Assembly (NCBI GenBank): GCA_032209605.1
Contig: JASFXZ010000013.1
Location: forward strand, 12,111,901 to 12,175,900
Direction of reading: 5' to 3'
Length of the DNA: 64,000 nt
Source: Mactromeris polynyma
Lineage: Eukaryota; Mollusca; Bivalvia; Venerida; Mactridae
Part shown: piece after piece, positions 32,183 to 44,197 of the stretch
How positions within the stretch are numbered: the first letter of the stretch is position 1
Layout: each line of letters opens with the position of its first letter
Notes under the pieces: model-generated
Database searches by the model: none
What the model saw: only the letters and a program-made list of their open reading frames with translations
Told to the model about the DNA's origin: nothing
Made by a program: the position numbers and the translations under genes

Positions 32183-34416
32183 TTTGAATTTGAATACCTG
32201 TCTTGTCATTTTTCTGTATAGTTCCACTGCTTCAGTTTCATGATGAATTAAAAAATTGGACATTTTATTGTCGGGAGGTGTGGTCTATTGTGTATTTGAA
32301 TTTGATGGTATTCCTAGGGTGTTTCCATTGGTCAGGTCATAGTCAGTGGGAGTTGTCTGGTTACAAGTTTATCTTAGTAGCAGGAATTTGGCCATTTGTT
32401 TGTTCTTTGTGTGGTGATTAAAAAGTAGATTTACAGTATATGTATCCTTTCTAACTAAATTCTTGTTCTGAATATGCATAATAGCTGTTGTCATCATTCA
32501 TTGAAAATAATTAGTTGTTTTTGGGTTGGAGTATCATTTCTCTGTTGATCAGTGGTTTTCTAGATGTCAACTGCATTATTGAGATAAGGGTGTGAAGATG
32601 TGGAGAGTTAGTGGTGTCAGAAAGTCTGTGTATCAACATTCTTGCCTTTATTGTGAAGATGTGGGGTGTAAGTGGTGTCAGAAAGTCTGTGTATCAACAT
32701 TCTTGCCTTTATTGTGAAGATGTGGGGTGTAAGTGGTGTCAGAAAGTCTGTGTATCAACATTCTTGCCTTTATTGTGAAGATGTGGGGAGTTAGTGGTGT
32801 CAGAAAGTCTGTGTATCAACATTCTTGCCTTTATTGTGAAGATGCGGACTGTAAGTGGTGTCAGAAAGTCTGTGTATCAACATTCTTGCCTTTATTGTGA
32901 AGATGCGGGCTGTAAGTGGTGTTGGAAAGTCTGTGTATCAACATTCTTGCCTTTATTGTGAAGATGTGGGGTGTAAGTGGTGTCAGAAAGTCTGTGTATC
33001 AACATTCTTGCCTTTATTGTGAAGATGCGGGGAGTTAGTGGTGTCAGAAAGTCTGTGTATCAACATTCTTGCCTTTATTGTGAAGATGCGGGCTGTAAGT
33101 GGTGTCAGAAAGTCTGTGTATCAACATTCTTGCCTTTATTGTGAAGATGCGGGCTGTAAGTGGTGTTGGAAAGTCTGTGTATCAACATTCTTGCCTTTAT
33201 TGTGAAGATGTGGGGAGTTAGTGGTGTCAGAAAGTCTGTGTATCAACATTCTTGCCTTTATTGTGAAGATGCGAGGTGTAAGTGGTGTCAGAAAGTCTGT
33301 GTATCAACATTCTTGCCTTTATTGTGAAGATGCTGGGTGTAAGTGGTGTCAGAAAGTCTGTGTATCAACATTCTTGCCTTTATTGTGAAGATGCGGGCTG
33401 TAAATGGTGTCAGAAAGTCTGTGTATCAACATTCTTGCCTTTATTGTGAAGATGCTGGGTGTAAGTGGTGTCAGAAAGTCTGTGTATCAACATTCTTGCC
33501 TTTATTGTGAAGATGCGGGGTGTAAGTGGTGTCAGAAAGTCTGTGTATCAACATTCTTGCCTTTATTGTGAAGATGCGGGCTGTAAGTGGTGTCAGAAAG
33601 TCTGTGTATCAACATTCTTGCCTTTATTGTGAAGATGCGGGCTGTAAGTGGTGTCAGAAAGTCTGTGTATCAACATTCTTGCCTTTATTGTGAAGATGCG
33701 GGGTGTAAGTGGTGTCAGAAAGTCTGTGTATCAACATTCTTGCCTTTAATGTGAAGATGCGGGCTGTAAGTGGTGTCAGAAAGTCTGTGTATCAACATTC
33801 TTGCCTTTATTGTGAAGATGCGGGGTGTTAGTGGTGTCAGAAAGTCTGTGTATCAACATTCTTGCCATTATTGAATTACATATGAGAGAGTTATATTATA
33901 AATAATGTGATTTATGCCGAGAACCCAAAAGTATTGAATGTGCTTGTTGTAAACGTTGATATAAAACTATTGTTGAACGGACTGATTTGTAACACACAAA
34001 CATGTTGTTGTAAGGTAATGACAATGATACATGAGTATGCAGTGAATAAGTTACATGACATTGTCAAAGGTTATTTTAAACATGATGAGTTGATATCTTA
34101 TTACAAATGCTTCAAAGACGTTATATATGTGATCAAGCCAGAGAGAGATATATTGATGTTGTCTGTTTATTTGCTTGTACTTTTATACTGTGCACATCGA
34201 GGCCTTGTTGCAAAACTATTGTTACTGAATCCACCAAAACTTAACAACAGTTTTGTGTCAAATCCTTGATACTGTTATTTGTAGCTTGTATCCACGATGC
34301 TTCTTAATGTACATTTAACAAACAATTGTTGTAATTAGTGACATACGGGACCCTGTGTAAGATTGACTTAATTAACTGAGATTGTGTCTGATGATGTGGC
34401 TAGCATGAAGAATAAA
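32183..34416 (+). promoter_or_regulatory. Putative 3' UTR of the long isoform with AATAAA at 34411
   Basis: After the TAA at 32180 no coding sequence follows. The first canonical AATAAA that I find downstream is at 34411-34416, beyond the 61-bp minisatellite. If it is used, the array is part of the long-isoform 3' UTR; for the short isoform it is intron. An earlier cleavage site with a variant signal is possible. Confidence 0.35.
32583..33866. repeat. 61-bp minisatellite, ~21 units
   Basis: The unit is TGTGAAGATGTGGGGTGTAA + GTGGTGTCAGAAAGTCTGTG + TATCAACATTCTTGCCTTTAT. Copies differ mainly at GTGGGG / GCGGGC / GCTGGG / GCGAGG and GTGTAA / GAGTTA. The rest of the unit is almost invariant, indicating strong homogenisation. 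Confidence 0.97.
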
Positions 34417-34750
34417 TTACTGAATCCAGTTTTAAACAGTGATAGTATGTGATCAGTGTGCTAGCTACATGTATGTGTGTGTACAAGAATCACATGACAC
34501 ATGTTGATATTTCAATCCAGGATATATTTTACTGTAGAGTGGATGTAAGCTTCTATACGATGTATGTTCATTTGTTGTATTAACCTGATACATGTAGTGC
34601 TGTTTTAAATTTTGTCCACTTTTATGGTAGTGGTTTTTAATACCTCTACAAATCTTAGGGGTGCATATTTTGGGAATATTTTTGGATATTTACTTTACTT
34701 TAGAGATAGAAACAGTGCTATGGGATGGAAATTATTGACCCGCTAATTTT

Positions 34751-34985
34751 TATGCCCCCCTTCGAAGAAAAGAGGGCATATTGGTTTGCACATGTCGGTC
34801 GGTCGGTATGTCCGTCGATCCAGAACCTTTTTTCATTTCCGATTAATAACTCGAGAACTCCTTGACCTTTCTTCCTCAAACTCGGTCCATTCATTCATCT
34901 GGGGTTGCAGAGGAACCCTATTGATTTTAGGGGCACAGGGTCAAGATCACAAGGGGGCATAATGTTTTACAAACATCTCTTGTTT
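34751..34985 (+). repeat. Dispersed repeat L, copy 1 (TATGCCCCCCTTCG...)
   Basis: It begins TATGCCCCCCTTCGAAGAAA, has GAGGGCATATTGGTTTGCAC, GGTCGGTCGGTATGTCCGTC and GAGGAACCCTATTGATTTT, and ends AACATCTCTTGTTTA. The second copy at 48280-48500 is in the same orientation. From memory this family is abundant in bivalve genomes. Confidence 0.8.
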
Positions 34986-37225
34986 AATGATATTTCTAGA
35001 TGATCTGGTAAATGATGGAAATAAGTTGCAAATGTGCAATAACATTCTTGATAGAATAATATGCAGAATTTTAAATGTTGAACAATATTTAAGGTAGTAC
35101 ATGTTTTGGGGGCCAACTAATATTTGCTCCAGTGTCTGTGTTAATGTTAACATCGTTTAAGGACTCAATGAATAATTAATTGCATCATATGGACAAAAAT
35201 TGAAATACACAAATATTGTAATTTCTGTACACAGTGCATGTTGATATTGTGATATTATTGTTTTTACTAAATTTAATTATTTTTGTGTATGTTAATTTAA
35301 AGCATGTTTAATTGTAATTATTTAAACAGTTAAGAGCAGTTATTTGTAATAACATTCAATCACTGCTTGATTCAGAAAGCATGCAGAAATTTTACTGTCC
35401 CCTTTTTGTCCCTTTATCTCATGTACCATAGACACATTATATACAATAAGATACAGAAAGTATATTGCTTGCACTGGGAGACTGCTTGTGGATTTTTTAT
35501 ACAACTACATGAGGACTGTTCACTCATACATGATGTAAAAAGAAAAAACACAGAACAATACAATGTCTGATGACCGTTGCTTTATACCCTCACAATCCAA
35601 TGGTAGGAACCAGCTTGTGCCTGATATAATATGACTGCATCAACTTCAACTCACTGCTTTCCGCAGCTATCAGTAACACGTTATGGTGACATGTTGAAGA
35701 CGTTTTAATGGATGTCCACTGTTGTAATGTCGATACATTTTTTTTGAAAGAAATTCAAACATTCCTTATGACTATGTTGTCTGTTCTGTGTATGTTAGCA
35801 GGCTGAAATGAGATGTGAGTTAAATGTTGTGTAATGTGTCAAACATTATCTAGCATTTATGGTTACCAGATATTTTATTGAATTAAAAAAATATTAGACT
35901 CATTGGTGAAAATGGTGCAGACATTTAGGAAAGTAATGTGTTATATAAATTTGAACAATGTGTTGATTCAATCGTGCCAATGATTGCTTGATCTTCTGTA
36001 CATTATGCTGAAAACAGTTATATATCCTTATAAGGTCATATTGTATAAACAAGATAAATTATTACGTTTGTGGACTTTGTATTTATTGGGTGTGGTGATA
36101 TAAAATACATGCTGTTATTTTTTTTTTCTAAAGCTTTGTGCATACTGCTTGTTGGACATAAGCTTCAATACATTCAGTTATATTATAAACCTGCTTTCTA
36201 TTATATGGGTTATGACTTATGTTCAATTGTATGATAGATATATACAGAAAAAGTGACAATAAACTGATCAATGTTAAGTCATTAAACATAAAATTTCAAA
36301 CAGAGCAGACATGTGTCTTGAAATTGATAAAACTGAAACATACTACACTGGTTTGGATATATGCTGACATTCTCAGAAAGATGCACCAAAACTCTTACAC
36401 ATTCTTGGAATATTTTATGGACTGGTTTAAAACTTCAGCTTTTAGCACTGCCCACCTAGTCTAGCTTAAGATATACCCAAATGTATTCGGAATAGAAATG
36501 GGTACAATATTCACTATAACACTGCCCCCACCATCAACTAGGTCCCCGTGCTTGCACTCTCCCTACCCCCTTACCCCTAGGTCCCCTGCTCGCACTCTCC
36601 CTACCCCCTTCCTCCTACCTAGGTCCCTTTCCCCATGCCTCTATACTTCTAGGCCTGATGTGCAACTGATTATTCCTTAACTTACAATTCAGTGAACTCC
36701 CAATTTTGTATCACAAGCTGATTTGAGAATTTAAACCAAGAAGTCATAGTATTTGCCCGCATCACAACATTGAGCAAGCACACAAAACAAGATCAACGCA
36801 TGATACAGCATACCTTGTTTTGATATTGTGTACATGTTATTTACACGAGTATTTTAGTTTTCTAATTGAGTTAGAGTAGTTGACACAGGATGATGTTAAT
36901 TCATTGTGTTACCATGGAAACGTAAGTTTGAATTTTTCCTTGTTTAGTGCTATAGTCTTGTGTAAATGGCTTTTTATGTAGGAAAATAAACAAAGACAAG
37001 ATTTCATATACTTTGACAGGTGTCTAATGAATTTAATGTAGTTTGATGTATGCATGATTAATGTAAGCATAGATTGAGGGTTACTAAGGGGGGGGGGGGG
37101 GCAAACATGCATTTTATCCTGAATCTCTTACTTAGATTTGATACTGCAAGCTTATAAACATTGGTATTGCATATTTGTATTCAACAATGGTATTGAAAAT
37201 ATGATAGATATAGCTAAAAGGTGCA
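34986..37225 (+). other. LRRFIP intron 7 segment without identified features
   Basis: This is AT-rich non-coding DNA with a C-rich stretch at 36520-36640 (CTCCCTACCCCC twice) and a run of about 14 G at 37088. No exon, RNA or repeat copy is supported. Confidence 0.5.
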
Positions 37226-37592
37226 CCTCACTTAGAGTTAGGCATGTATGTCCAAGGTTAACAGATCACAGACAAGGGCGCTTCACTTAGAGTTAGGCAT
37301 GTATGTCCATCGCAGACAAGGGCACTTCACTTAGAGTTAGGCATGTATGTCCATCGCAGACAAGGGCACGTCACTTAGAGTTAGGCATGTATGTCCATCG
37401 CAGACAAGGGCACGTCACTTAGAGTTAGGCATGTATGTCCATCGCAGACAGGGGCACGTCACTTAGAGTTAGGCATTAATGTCCATCGCAGACAAGGGCA
37501 CTTCACTTAGAGTTAGGCATTAATGTCCATCGCAGACGAGGGCACGTCACTTAGAGTTTACACATCACAGGCAAGGGCACTTCACTTCAGGG
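37226..37592. repeat. 44-bp tandem repeat, ~8 units
   Basis: The unit CTTAGAGTTAGGCATGTATG + TCCATCGCAGACAAGGGCAC + TTCA recurs every 44 bp from about 37286, after one longer first unit. The last unit is truncated and runs into a GGGGGGGGGG tract. Confidence 0.93.
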
Positions 37593-38132
37593 GGGGGGGG
37601 GCGGCTTAAGTGGTAGATTTATATATTGTAACGAATGAGAAGTACGTGTAATTTTAGTTCTGATCTTCTCACATTGTTTGTTAGTTATGTAATAACAATT
37701 ATTTGTTCACTGTAAAAAGACAGAAGTCAAGTATGGGAAGATGTTGTTCTTGTTTGCTTTCTGTCTGTGATATGTTTTCATCACTCTCTCTCTCTCTGGC
37801 TTGATTAACATCGATATAGGCATGTATTTATCAATATGTTCACCATGTACATCTTAAATTTTGTGGACAAATATCTAGTCACAAGAAGCATACTCATTCA
37901 GAGCTCTGAGTTCAAACTCATATTTTGTAAGCTCGAAATTTGTTTCCAAAGAAAAAAGCATGAGGGGAGACCACTCTGGTATATCATTGACTGCATTGTG
38001 AAACACTGTTAAAAACGTTTTTGTTAGTAAACCAATATTATAATTGTATGTTAATGTATAGATGTGATCAGCTTTGCATGTTTGTTCATCATGTGCTGAC
38101 AAGTTATAAAATAGCACATACACTGCCGTATC

Positions 38133-38505
38133 CTTATTGACCAGTGCTGGACTGTTGTGTCCATGGTGACCAGTGCTGGACAGTTGTGTCCATGGTGACC
38201 ATTGCTGGACAGTCGTGTCCATGGTGACCAATGCTGGAGAGTTGTGTCCATGGTGACCAGTGCTGGACAGTCGTGTCCATGATGACCATTGCTGGACAGT
38301 CGTGTCCATGGTGACCAATGCTGGAGAGTCGTGTCCATGATGACCAGTGCTGGACAGTCGTGTCCATGGTGACCAGTGCTGGACAGTCGTGTCCATGGTG
38401 ACCATTGCTGGACAGTCGTGACCTTGGTGACCAGCACTGGTCTGTCATGTCCATGGTGACCAGCACTGGTCAGTCGTGTCCTGGCTGACCAATGTTTTAG
38501 AGTTG
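38133..38505. repeat. 29-bp minisatellite, ~12 units
   Basis: The unit is CCAGTGCTGGACAGTCGTGT + CCATGGTGA, with CCATTGCTGG and CCAATGCTGG variants. It recurs every 29 bp (38141, 38170, 38199 ...). Open frames on the minus strand are repeat artefacts. Confidence 0.95.
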
Positions 38506-39367
38506 TGTCTCAGTTTGGTATAGCAACAGTCCGAACAGTGTAGTACAGTTCCCTCTGTAGTATTTGTCTTCATGATTGAATGTGATTGATATATGACTGA
38601 ATATTGATGAATACACCTATGTTTGCTATGGATGCTTGGTGCTGTGAACTCATAAACTATTTGCATGGCAACTAGACTTGGAATTTCTGGTTACCAATCA
38701 CTTGTGTGTTAGCAGTATCAATCATATATATATTGTATACAAATGTATGCAGTAATTTAGGCAGTCGAGGTCATGAATTAAATAACCACCATTTCTAATT
38801 TTCATTATTGTATAATAACTACTGTATATTGAAATGTACTTATGTAGTTGGGGAGTCATTCTATCTGCATTCAAATTAGTCGTGCTTGCTTGTATACCAA
38901 GCGTTAGACAGTTTCTCAAACAATCTAGGTAGAAAATCTTTTTACCACAGAACCAAACATGTCGTACTGTTGTGTTGATAGTGATAATCTATGTGAGAGT
39001 TATCATATTATAAATCTCCATAATTTCATTGAAAAGTTATCACATGAAAAGTAAAACTAGCTTGTTCACCTGGTACACCGTTATCAATTATCAGCAATTA
39101 TACTCTTCTGTTAAAAACAATTACATTGTTTCGGGATGTTGAATTAATGACCACTGCCGAATTTTGAAAATCGACAATAGGTCGATCAGTAAATCATTGA
39201 CTGTTTCTTGAGCTGTGTTAGTTTTTTTGGTACATGAATAATCCTGCTGGATATATTGACATTAACATGCATTAAACAATCATTGGTGTATGGTATATAT
39301 GCTCACTTATAATGTGATCGTGTAGTGACCTAAACGTCTACTTGTATAGTGGCACAATGGCTCATTG
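38506..39367 (+). other. LRRFIP intron 7 segment without identified features
   Basis: Non-coding AT-rich sequence between the 29-bp minisatellite and the CRE-bearing MITE. Nothing else seen. Confidence 0.5.
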
Positions 39368-39598
39368 TGAGCGCTGCTGTACGATTTCCAACCTCTTCTA
39401 TATGTGACGTCATTGCCAGAAAACGTCACATGTGACATCACCATGTACTGACAGTAAGCAATATTTGCCCCTTATGGCAATATGGAAACGAAGTGATCAT
39501 ATGGAATAAATATTATTTCCTGCTTGCAAATAGTGACATCACATTTTCTTGAAATGACGTCACTTACGGAAGATGTTGGAAATCGTACAGCGGGCTCA
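39368..39598 (-). mobile_element. MITE with long TIRs and CRE palindromes, copy 2
   Basis: The ends are TGAGCGCTGCTGTACGATTT and AAATCGTACAGCGGGCTCA. The whole is the inverted orientation of 17491-17728, with shared internal words (ACTGACAGTAAGCAATA, CTGCTTGCAAATAGTGAC). TGACGTCA occurs near 39405 and 39555. Confidence 0.85.
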
Positions 39599-40331
39599 TT
39601 ATGCTATCTATTGAGGTCATGCTATATTCTAATGTGATCCATTAAAGTGTCATCATTAGTTAGTATTCTGAAAAGAGGGAATCTTGTATGCTTTATATAC
39701 CTTTGATATCCCAGAGTTAATGCCCTTGTTTTTAGTTCATTATACAATCATACCCTATGTCCCCCCCAAGTCCTGTAAGCTTTCACACCACATATTTCTC
39801 CTGAATCTACCTCAATGTGTTCTGTTTGTGATCCAAAACCTTTTCATGTACTATCTATTTTCTTTGTCTATAGCTTTGCATCGTGTAAAATTTGTAAAAT
39901 GAATAGTATTTCCTTTTTTATTGTTAATTAACTGCAGTCTGTCTGTTTTGTCGTATCATATCATCAATTCAGCAGCCATTCTTGATATTCGTCTAATGAA
40001 TGTATAAAAAAATGAACAGGGTTAAGGCCCCTGAATTAGCAGTTTCAGACAGAGATATTTTAATAACATTTGAAACACAGTTTGTCGTTGGGGTTAGCAT
40101 TGTTCAGCACTGTTGTAGAATTGAGTGTGTTTTGTTTATTGTACAATTGTTGTCATAAATGTGAATTCTGTGTTTCAGAAAATATCGATGAAGGTGATCA
40201 TGTTTTTAGAAAGAGAAAAATACTGACGAGTTCTTTGTTCTTGTTGATTGTTGATTCATAACTAACATTTGTTGCCATTCTTATTTTCATCAATATGCTC
40301 AACTTTCCTGAAAGTATTTCTCTGCTATATT

Positions 40332-40549
40332 CGGGGTTTTCCCTAGGAATATTCAGCTAAGGGTCCTTGGACCCTTGTGTTTGACAAATTTGAGGTCCTT
40401 AGTAAATTTATAGGGTCCCTGATATGCAGTTTATACTTGACAAAAGTTTATTTAAGGGGTCCCAGGGACGCACAGTAAGTTGAAAATGGGAGTCCATAGA
40501 AAGAAAAGGGAGTCAGGGTCTCGAGATTTCTGTGTCAGGGAAATCCCTG
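40332..40549 (+). mobile_element. hAT-like MITE, family D copy 3, with TATATT target duplication
   Basis: The ends are CGGGGTTTTCCCT and AGGGAAATCCCTG. A perfect 6 bp direct repeat TATATT flanks it at 40326-40331 and 40550-40555. The interior matches the copies at 5327-5535 (inverted) and 18699-18910. Confidence 0.85.
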
Positions 40550-40555
40550 TATATT

Positions 40556-41224
40556 TTTTTAATGAACCATTCTCTAACGAGTTGAGGTCAATATACCAAA
40601 TAGTCACTTAAACTTCAAACAGACACAAATCATTCAAAAAGTTTCAAGTTTTACCCAATGGTTGCATAAAGCTAGGTACCGGTAGATATATCAGCCGGTG
40701 TGGGGAACCATGTTTGACTGGTTTCTGAGAAAGGAGAGGAAATAATGGGTTGTTGTTTCTCACTGTAAGGAATGCGTCTGTTTTATAATATGTGATATAT
40801 TTCCATGTGGACACCTAGCTGTGGGGTACAAGATGTGGGTATATCAGCAAGGAATTGGTCCGACTATTTAATGATTCATGTTAGGTAGCACATTTTATGG
40901 GAACAAAAATCGATTTTCAGGAAGGCTATTCTAAAGAATGTGTTGAAAACTATGATTTTATTGCATCAGAGACCTTAAATGCTTAGTTTTAATTATCAGC
41001 TAGAGGTTAGATATACCAGGCATACGTAATAGTGGCAAAACTTTAAAGCCCAATTTGTGACGTATAGACTCAAAAGCTTTGAATTATTTCAAATTTGCAT
41101 AGATTAATATTGTCACAGGCCAAATTTTTGTGTGATTTGACATTGTCTCGGTAATATCAAACATATATTGTGTTTGATATTTCATTTATCTCTTTGACTA
41201 CTATATAAATTTATATATGATTAA
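40556..41224 (+). other. LRRFIP intron 7 segment without identified features
   Basis: Non-coding sequence. No exon or repeat copy is supported. Confidence 0.5.
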
Positions 41225-41358
41225 TTTACACGAAAATGACGTCAGGTCGCTGTGGTGTAGTGGTTAGCATAACGGACCGACAATCCGTAGACCTGGGTTC
41301 GATTCCCGGTAGCGCCATTGACCGATTTTTCGTGTTTCTCAAACTTGACTTTATTTTA
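41225..41358 (+). mobile_element. tRNA-headed SINE, family A copy 3
   Basis: The tRNA-like head is 41245-41317, with A box GTGTAGTGGTTAGCAT, anticodon loop CCGACAA (GAC, Val-like, but with C instead of T before the anticodon) and B box GGGTTCGATTCCC. The acceptor strands GGTCGCT / AGCGCC are offset by an extra T. The tail ATTGACCGATTTTTCGTG...CTTTATTTTA is shared with the two copies near 10.1-10.5 kb. Confidence 0.78.
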
Positions 41359-42137
41359 CTAGTATGTACCAAATTGGGCTTTAGATATGGTAGGGAATCT
41401 GTGTCCATACAGCTTTTGTAGCAACATTTAGTCACAATGTATAGAGTTACTTGTATGTTATATGTTTTTGCTTCCCTATATACTTTATTTTAATCAAGAT
41501 GGTCATTACCTGTGATAACTTATTTTTATTGTTTTTATTGAAACCTCCCATTTTCCAAGAGAATGCAGATCATTTTTCGGTTTATTTTTTCGCATGATTT
41601 TCTTCATTTCTATCAGCTTAAACTGTTTTATTTCTCTCTACGTATAAAATGCATGAGAATTACATTTCTTTGAAGTATTCTGTTGATTCTTTAAAAAAAT
41701 CATTTTCCAAATATTTTTACCAAAAAAAATACATTAAATTTCGTCACTGTAAGTTTTGATTTTTTTTGTGTAAATTAAAAAAGAAGCCCACTTTACAATA
41801 ATTTTATTACTGTAATATTATTTTAAAATACTGTAGAATGCACAAAATTTATTGATACTACTTTGTCTCGTTAAGTGCCATTGGTTTAATACAAGAGCAG
41901 TTTTATATATTTAAATATTTGTGTGAGAATGCCAATTCATGTTTGTCCAAATTCATGCATTATGCACGTATTGTATAAGATATGCTCATGTATGTATGTA
42001 TGTGTCTACGTGTATTTTTTTCATAAATGTATTTATATACTTCTCCCGTATAAGCAAACCTATCCAGTAATATATTATAAGCACAGTGTTTTGTGATAGA
42101 TATTGTATTATAATCATTTATTAATACTATTTTTCAG

Positions 42138-42187
42138 ATGATAAATTGAAGAAAATAGTAAATGACAAGAAACAATTACAAGAAGAG
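42138..42187 (+). CDS. LRRFIP exon 8 (residues 244-260), start of distal coiled coil
   Basis: The acceptor is ATTTTTCAG and the donor GTTAGT. With the single base carried from exon 7 it encodes DDKLKKIVNDKKQLQEE. This matches the RLKKLVDE / RLRKLAGEKEELL start of the distal coiled coil in LRRFIP1/2. The 50-nt length and entry phase 1 fit only the donor at 28652/28653. Confidence 0.93.
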
Positions 42188-42225
42188 GTTAGTGTCCCTT
42201 TACTGTTATATCAGTGCAGGCTGTC

Positions 42226-42605
42226 AAGCGGACCTTTTTTTTCCTACTTTTTCCTTTCTTTTTTTTTCTACCTACTTTTTCCTCTCTTTTTTTCTACCTA
42301 CTTTTTCCTCTCTTTTTTTTTCTACCTACTTTTTCCTCTCTTTTTTTTCTACCTACTTTTTCCTCTCTTTTTTTCTACCTACTTTTTCCTCTTTTTCTAC
42401 CTACTTTTTCCTCTCTTTTTTTCTACCTACTTTTTCCTCTCTTTTTTTCTACCTACTTTTTCCTCTCTTTTTTTCTACCTACTTTTTCCTCTCTTTTTTT
42501 CTACCTACTTTTTCCTCTCTTTTTTTCTACCTACTTTTTCCTCTCTTTTTTTCTACCTACTTTTTCCTCTCTTTTTTTCTACCTACTTTTTCCTCTTTTT
42601 GGTCC
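42226..42605. repeat. 26-bp polypyrimidine array, ~15 units
   Basis: The unit CTTTTTTTCTACCTACTTTT + TCCTCT repeats, starting 38 nt after the exon 8 donor. CCTACTTTTT words also occur in the flanking sequence up to 43005, suggesting that the array grew out of a dispersed element. Phe-rich open frames are artefacts. Confidence 0.93.
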
Positions 42606-43034
42606 AAAATTCCTGAAATTTCCTACTTTTTGGGTTCAAATTGTGTACTTCACAGAGACCTTATATTAATAATAAGAAAATGGTAGTAAATTGTAGGATC
42701 TTTTCAATTGGGAATGCATAGAAGACTGGACTCATCTTGATGAGACTGTACAGACTGGGGGGTGCAGACTGTGGGCATGTGGCTGCCTTATTACTGATTA
42801 TGCTAAGGTGAAAGATGTATAAGAGTCAAAAGACCTGTCTGTGCAGTCTCGTCAAAATGTATTCTAGTTAGCAATTTATGTCTGTGAGTTATGCAAAGTT
42901 CTGCACAAAGGTATTCAAAAACTCCTACTTTTTTAGTACAAATTCCTTTTTTTTACTTTTCTCCTACTTTTTGATTAATTTTATTCCTACTTTTTGAAAT
43001 TGATTTCACAGTATTTATAATATTTGTATTTCAG

Positions 43035-43146
43035 ATTAACACATTAACTAATCAAGTAAGCGAAGAAAGAAGCAAACGTACAGAAGGTGGTTCACAGAAA
43101 AGTAACAACATGAATGGTCCGGAATTACAACTCTATGAAATTCAAA
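43035..43146 (+). CDS. LRRFIP exon 9 (residues 261-298)
   Basis: The exon is bounded by TATTTCAG and GTATGT. It encodes INTLTNQVSEERSKRTEGGS, continues QKSNNMNGPELQLYEIQ and leaves one base (phase 1). It corresponds to the less conserved linker of the family (xLEEExQKxxxxDG...LQxxEMQ). The end ELQLYEIQ-R lines up with DLQFIEMQR in LRRFIP2. Confidence 0.93.
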
Positions 43147-43157
43147 GTATGTAATAT

Positions 43158-43312
43158 ATAGAGGATCTTACATGAGTGGTCATTTTTTATTGAATTTATT
43201 AAACGAGTCTTCTAAAAACGATAAAAACGAGACTTTGCCGAGTTTTTATCGGTTTTAGATGACGAGTTTAATAAATTCAATAAAAGATGAACACGAATGC
43301 AAGATTCTATTT
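43158..43312. mobile_element. Palindromic MITE-like element in intron 9
   Basis: TTTTATTGAATTTATTAAAC and its reverse complement flank a centre of AAAACGATAAAAACGAG / GAGTTTTTATCGGTTTT. The outer parts (TAGAGGATCTTACATGAGTG versus ATGCAAGATTCTA) extend the palindrome. It starts only about 12 nt after the exon 9 donor. A related palindrome is at 55039-55129. Confidence 0.75.
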
Positions 43313-44197
43313 ATGACATAAATCAGAAACGCCTGTTTTTCTCCAAAACATTACGTTAACCACACATAAAAAAGTAATTCCGACAATATTCTTTTATAAT
43401 TTAAGCCACAATATACGAGTTCAAATGATTATATCACATATCATATTCAAATTAACTAGACATTAATTTTCAATGAAATAAAATGTCATACTTCGTTTAG
43501 AATAAATATTTAACAACGTCAACATCATTTGAGCGCGTCTACGTCACGCTTGTTTTGTTGTGACGTCACACGCACGGGAGTTGTTATTTCACTAGTGAAA
43601 TATCGAAAATAATACATGGGTGTTATTACCCCTCTACACCGTATGTTATGTTATAATTAATCATATACACTGTTATACGTACTGTTACTGATGAAGATAT
43701 TTGGTTTGTTTGCCTCCGAGTATTCAGTGATGTTATGGATAATGTACTGTATTCTTATATTCTGTCGCATTATACATGTACTATGAAGTGGATATTTTTC
43801 GCGAATCAAAAAGTTGGATAATTGCGGATGGTTCATGAGTGGAAATGTTCTTGAATCAGGAAATGAGTATTGTTATATTGAATAGTGAAGTAGAATGACC
43901 ATATTTACGCTGAATGATGTTTTCATGAATTTCTCAAACTACGCGATTTTCGTAAATATTTTCATGTTCTGAACTTTAGAACTTATACAGTATACGGCCA
44001 CATATAAAGCGTTCTTCCATCACAACTCTGTTGTCAGATTCTGCAGTCTTGCCCGTTTATTGAAACCATTGAAGTCAATATGGCAAGGTTGTGTTTCGGA
44101 GACCTCAAAAAGTAGGTCAAGTTATGTCTTCGGAGACTTCAAAAATTAGGTCAAGTTATGTATTATCCTGGTGATGTCATTGTTGATTTGTTTTCAG

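Noticed and set aside
37875..38466. Minus-strand HHGHDSPALVTMDTT repeat proteins
   Set aside because: Readings of the 29-bp minisatellite in three frames.
42146..42686. Phe/Leu-rich proteins in three frames
   Set aside because: Products of the 26-bp polypyrimidine array; only the first codons overlap genuine exon 8.
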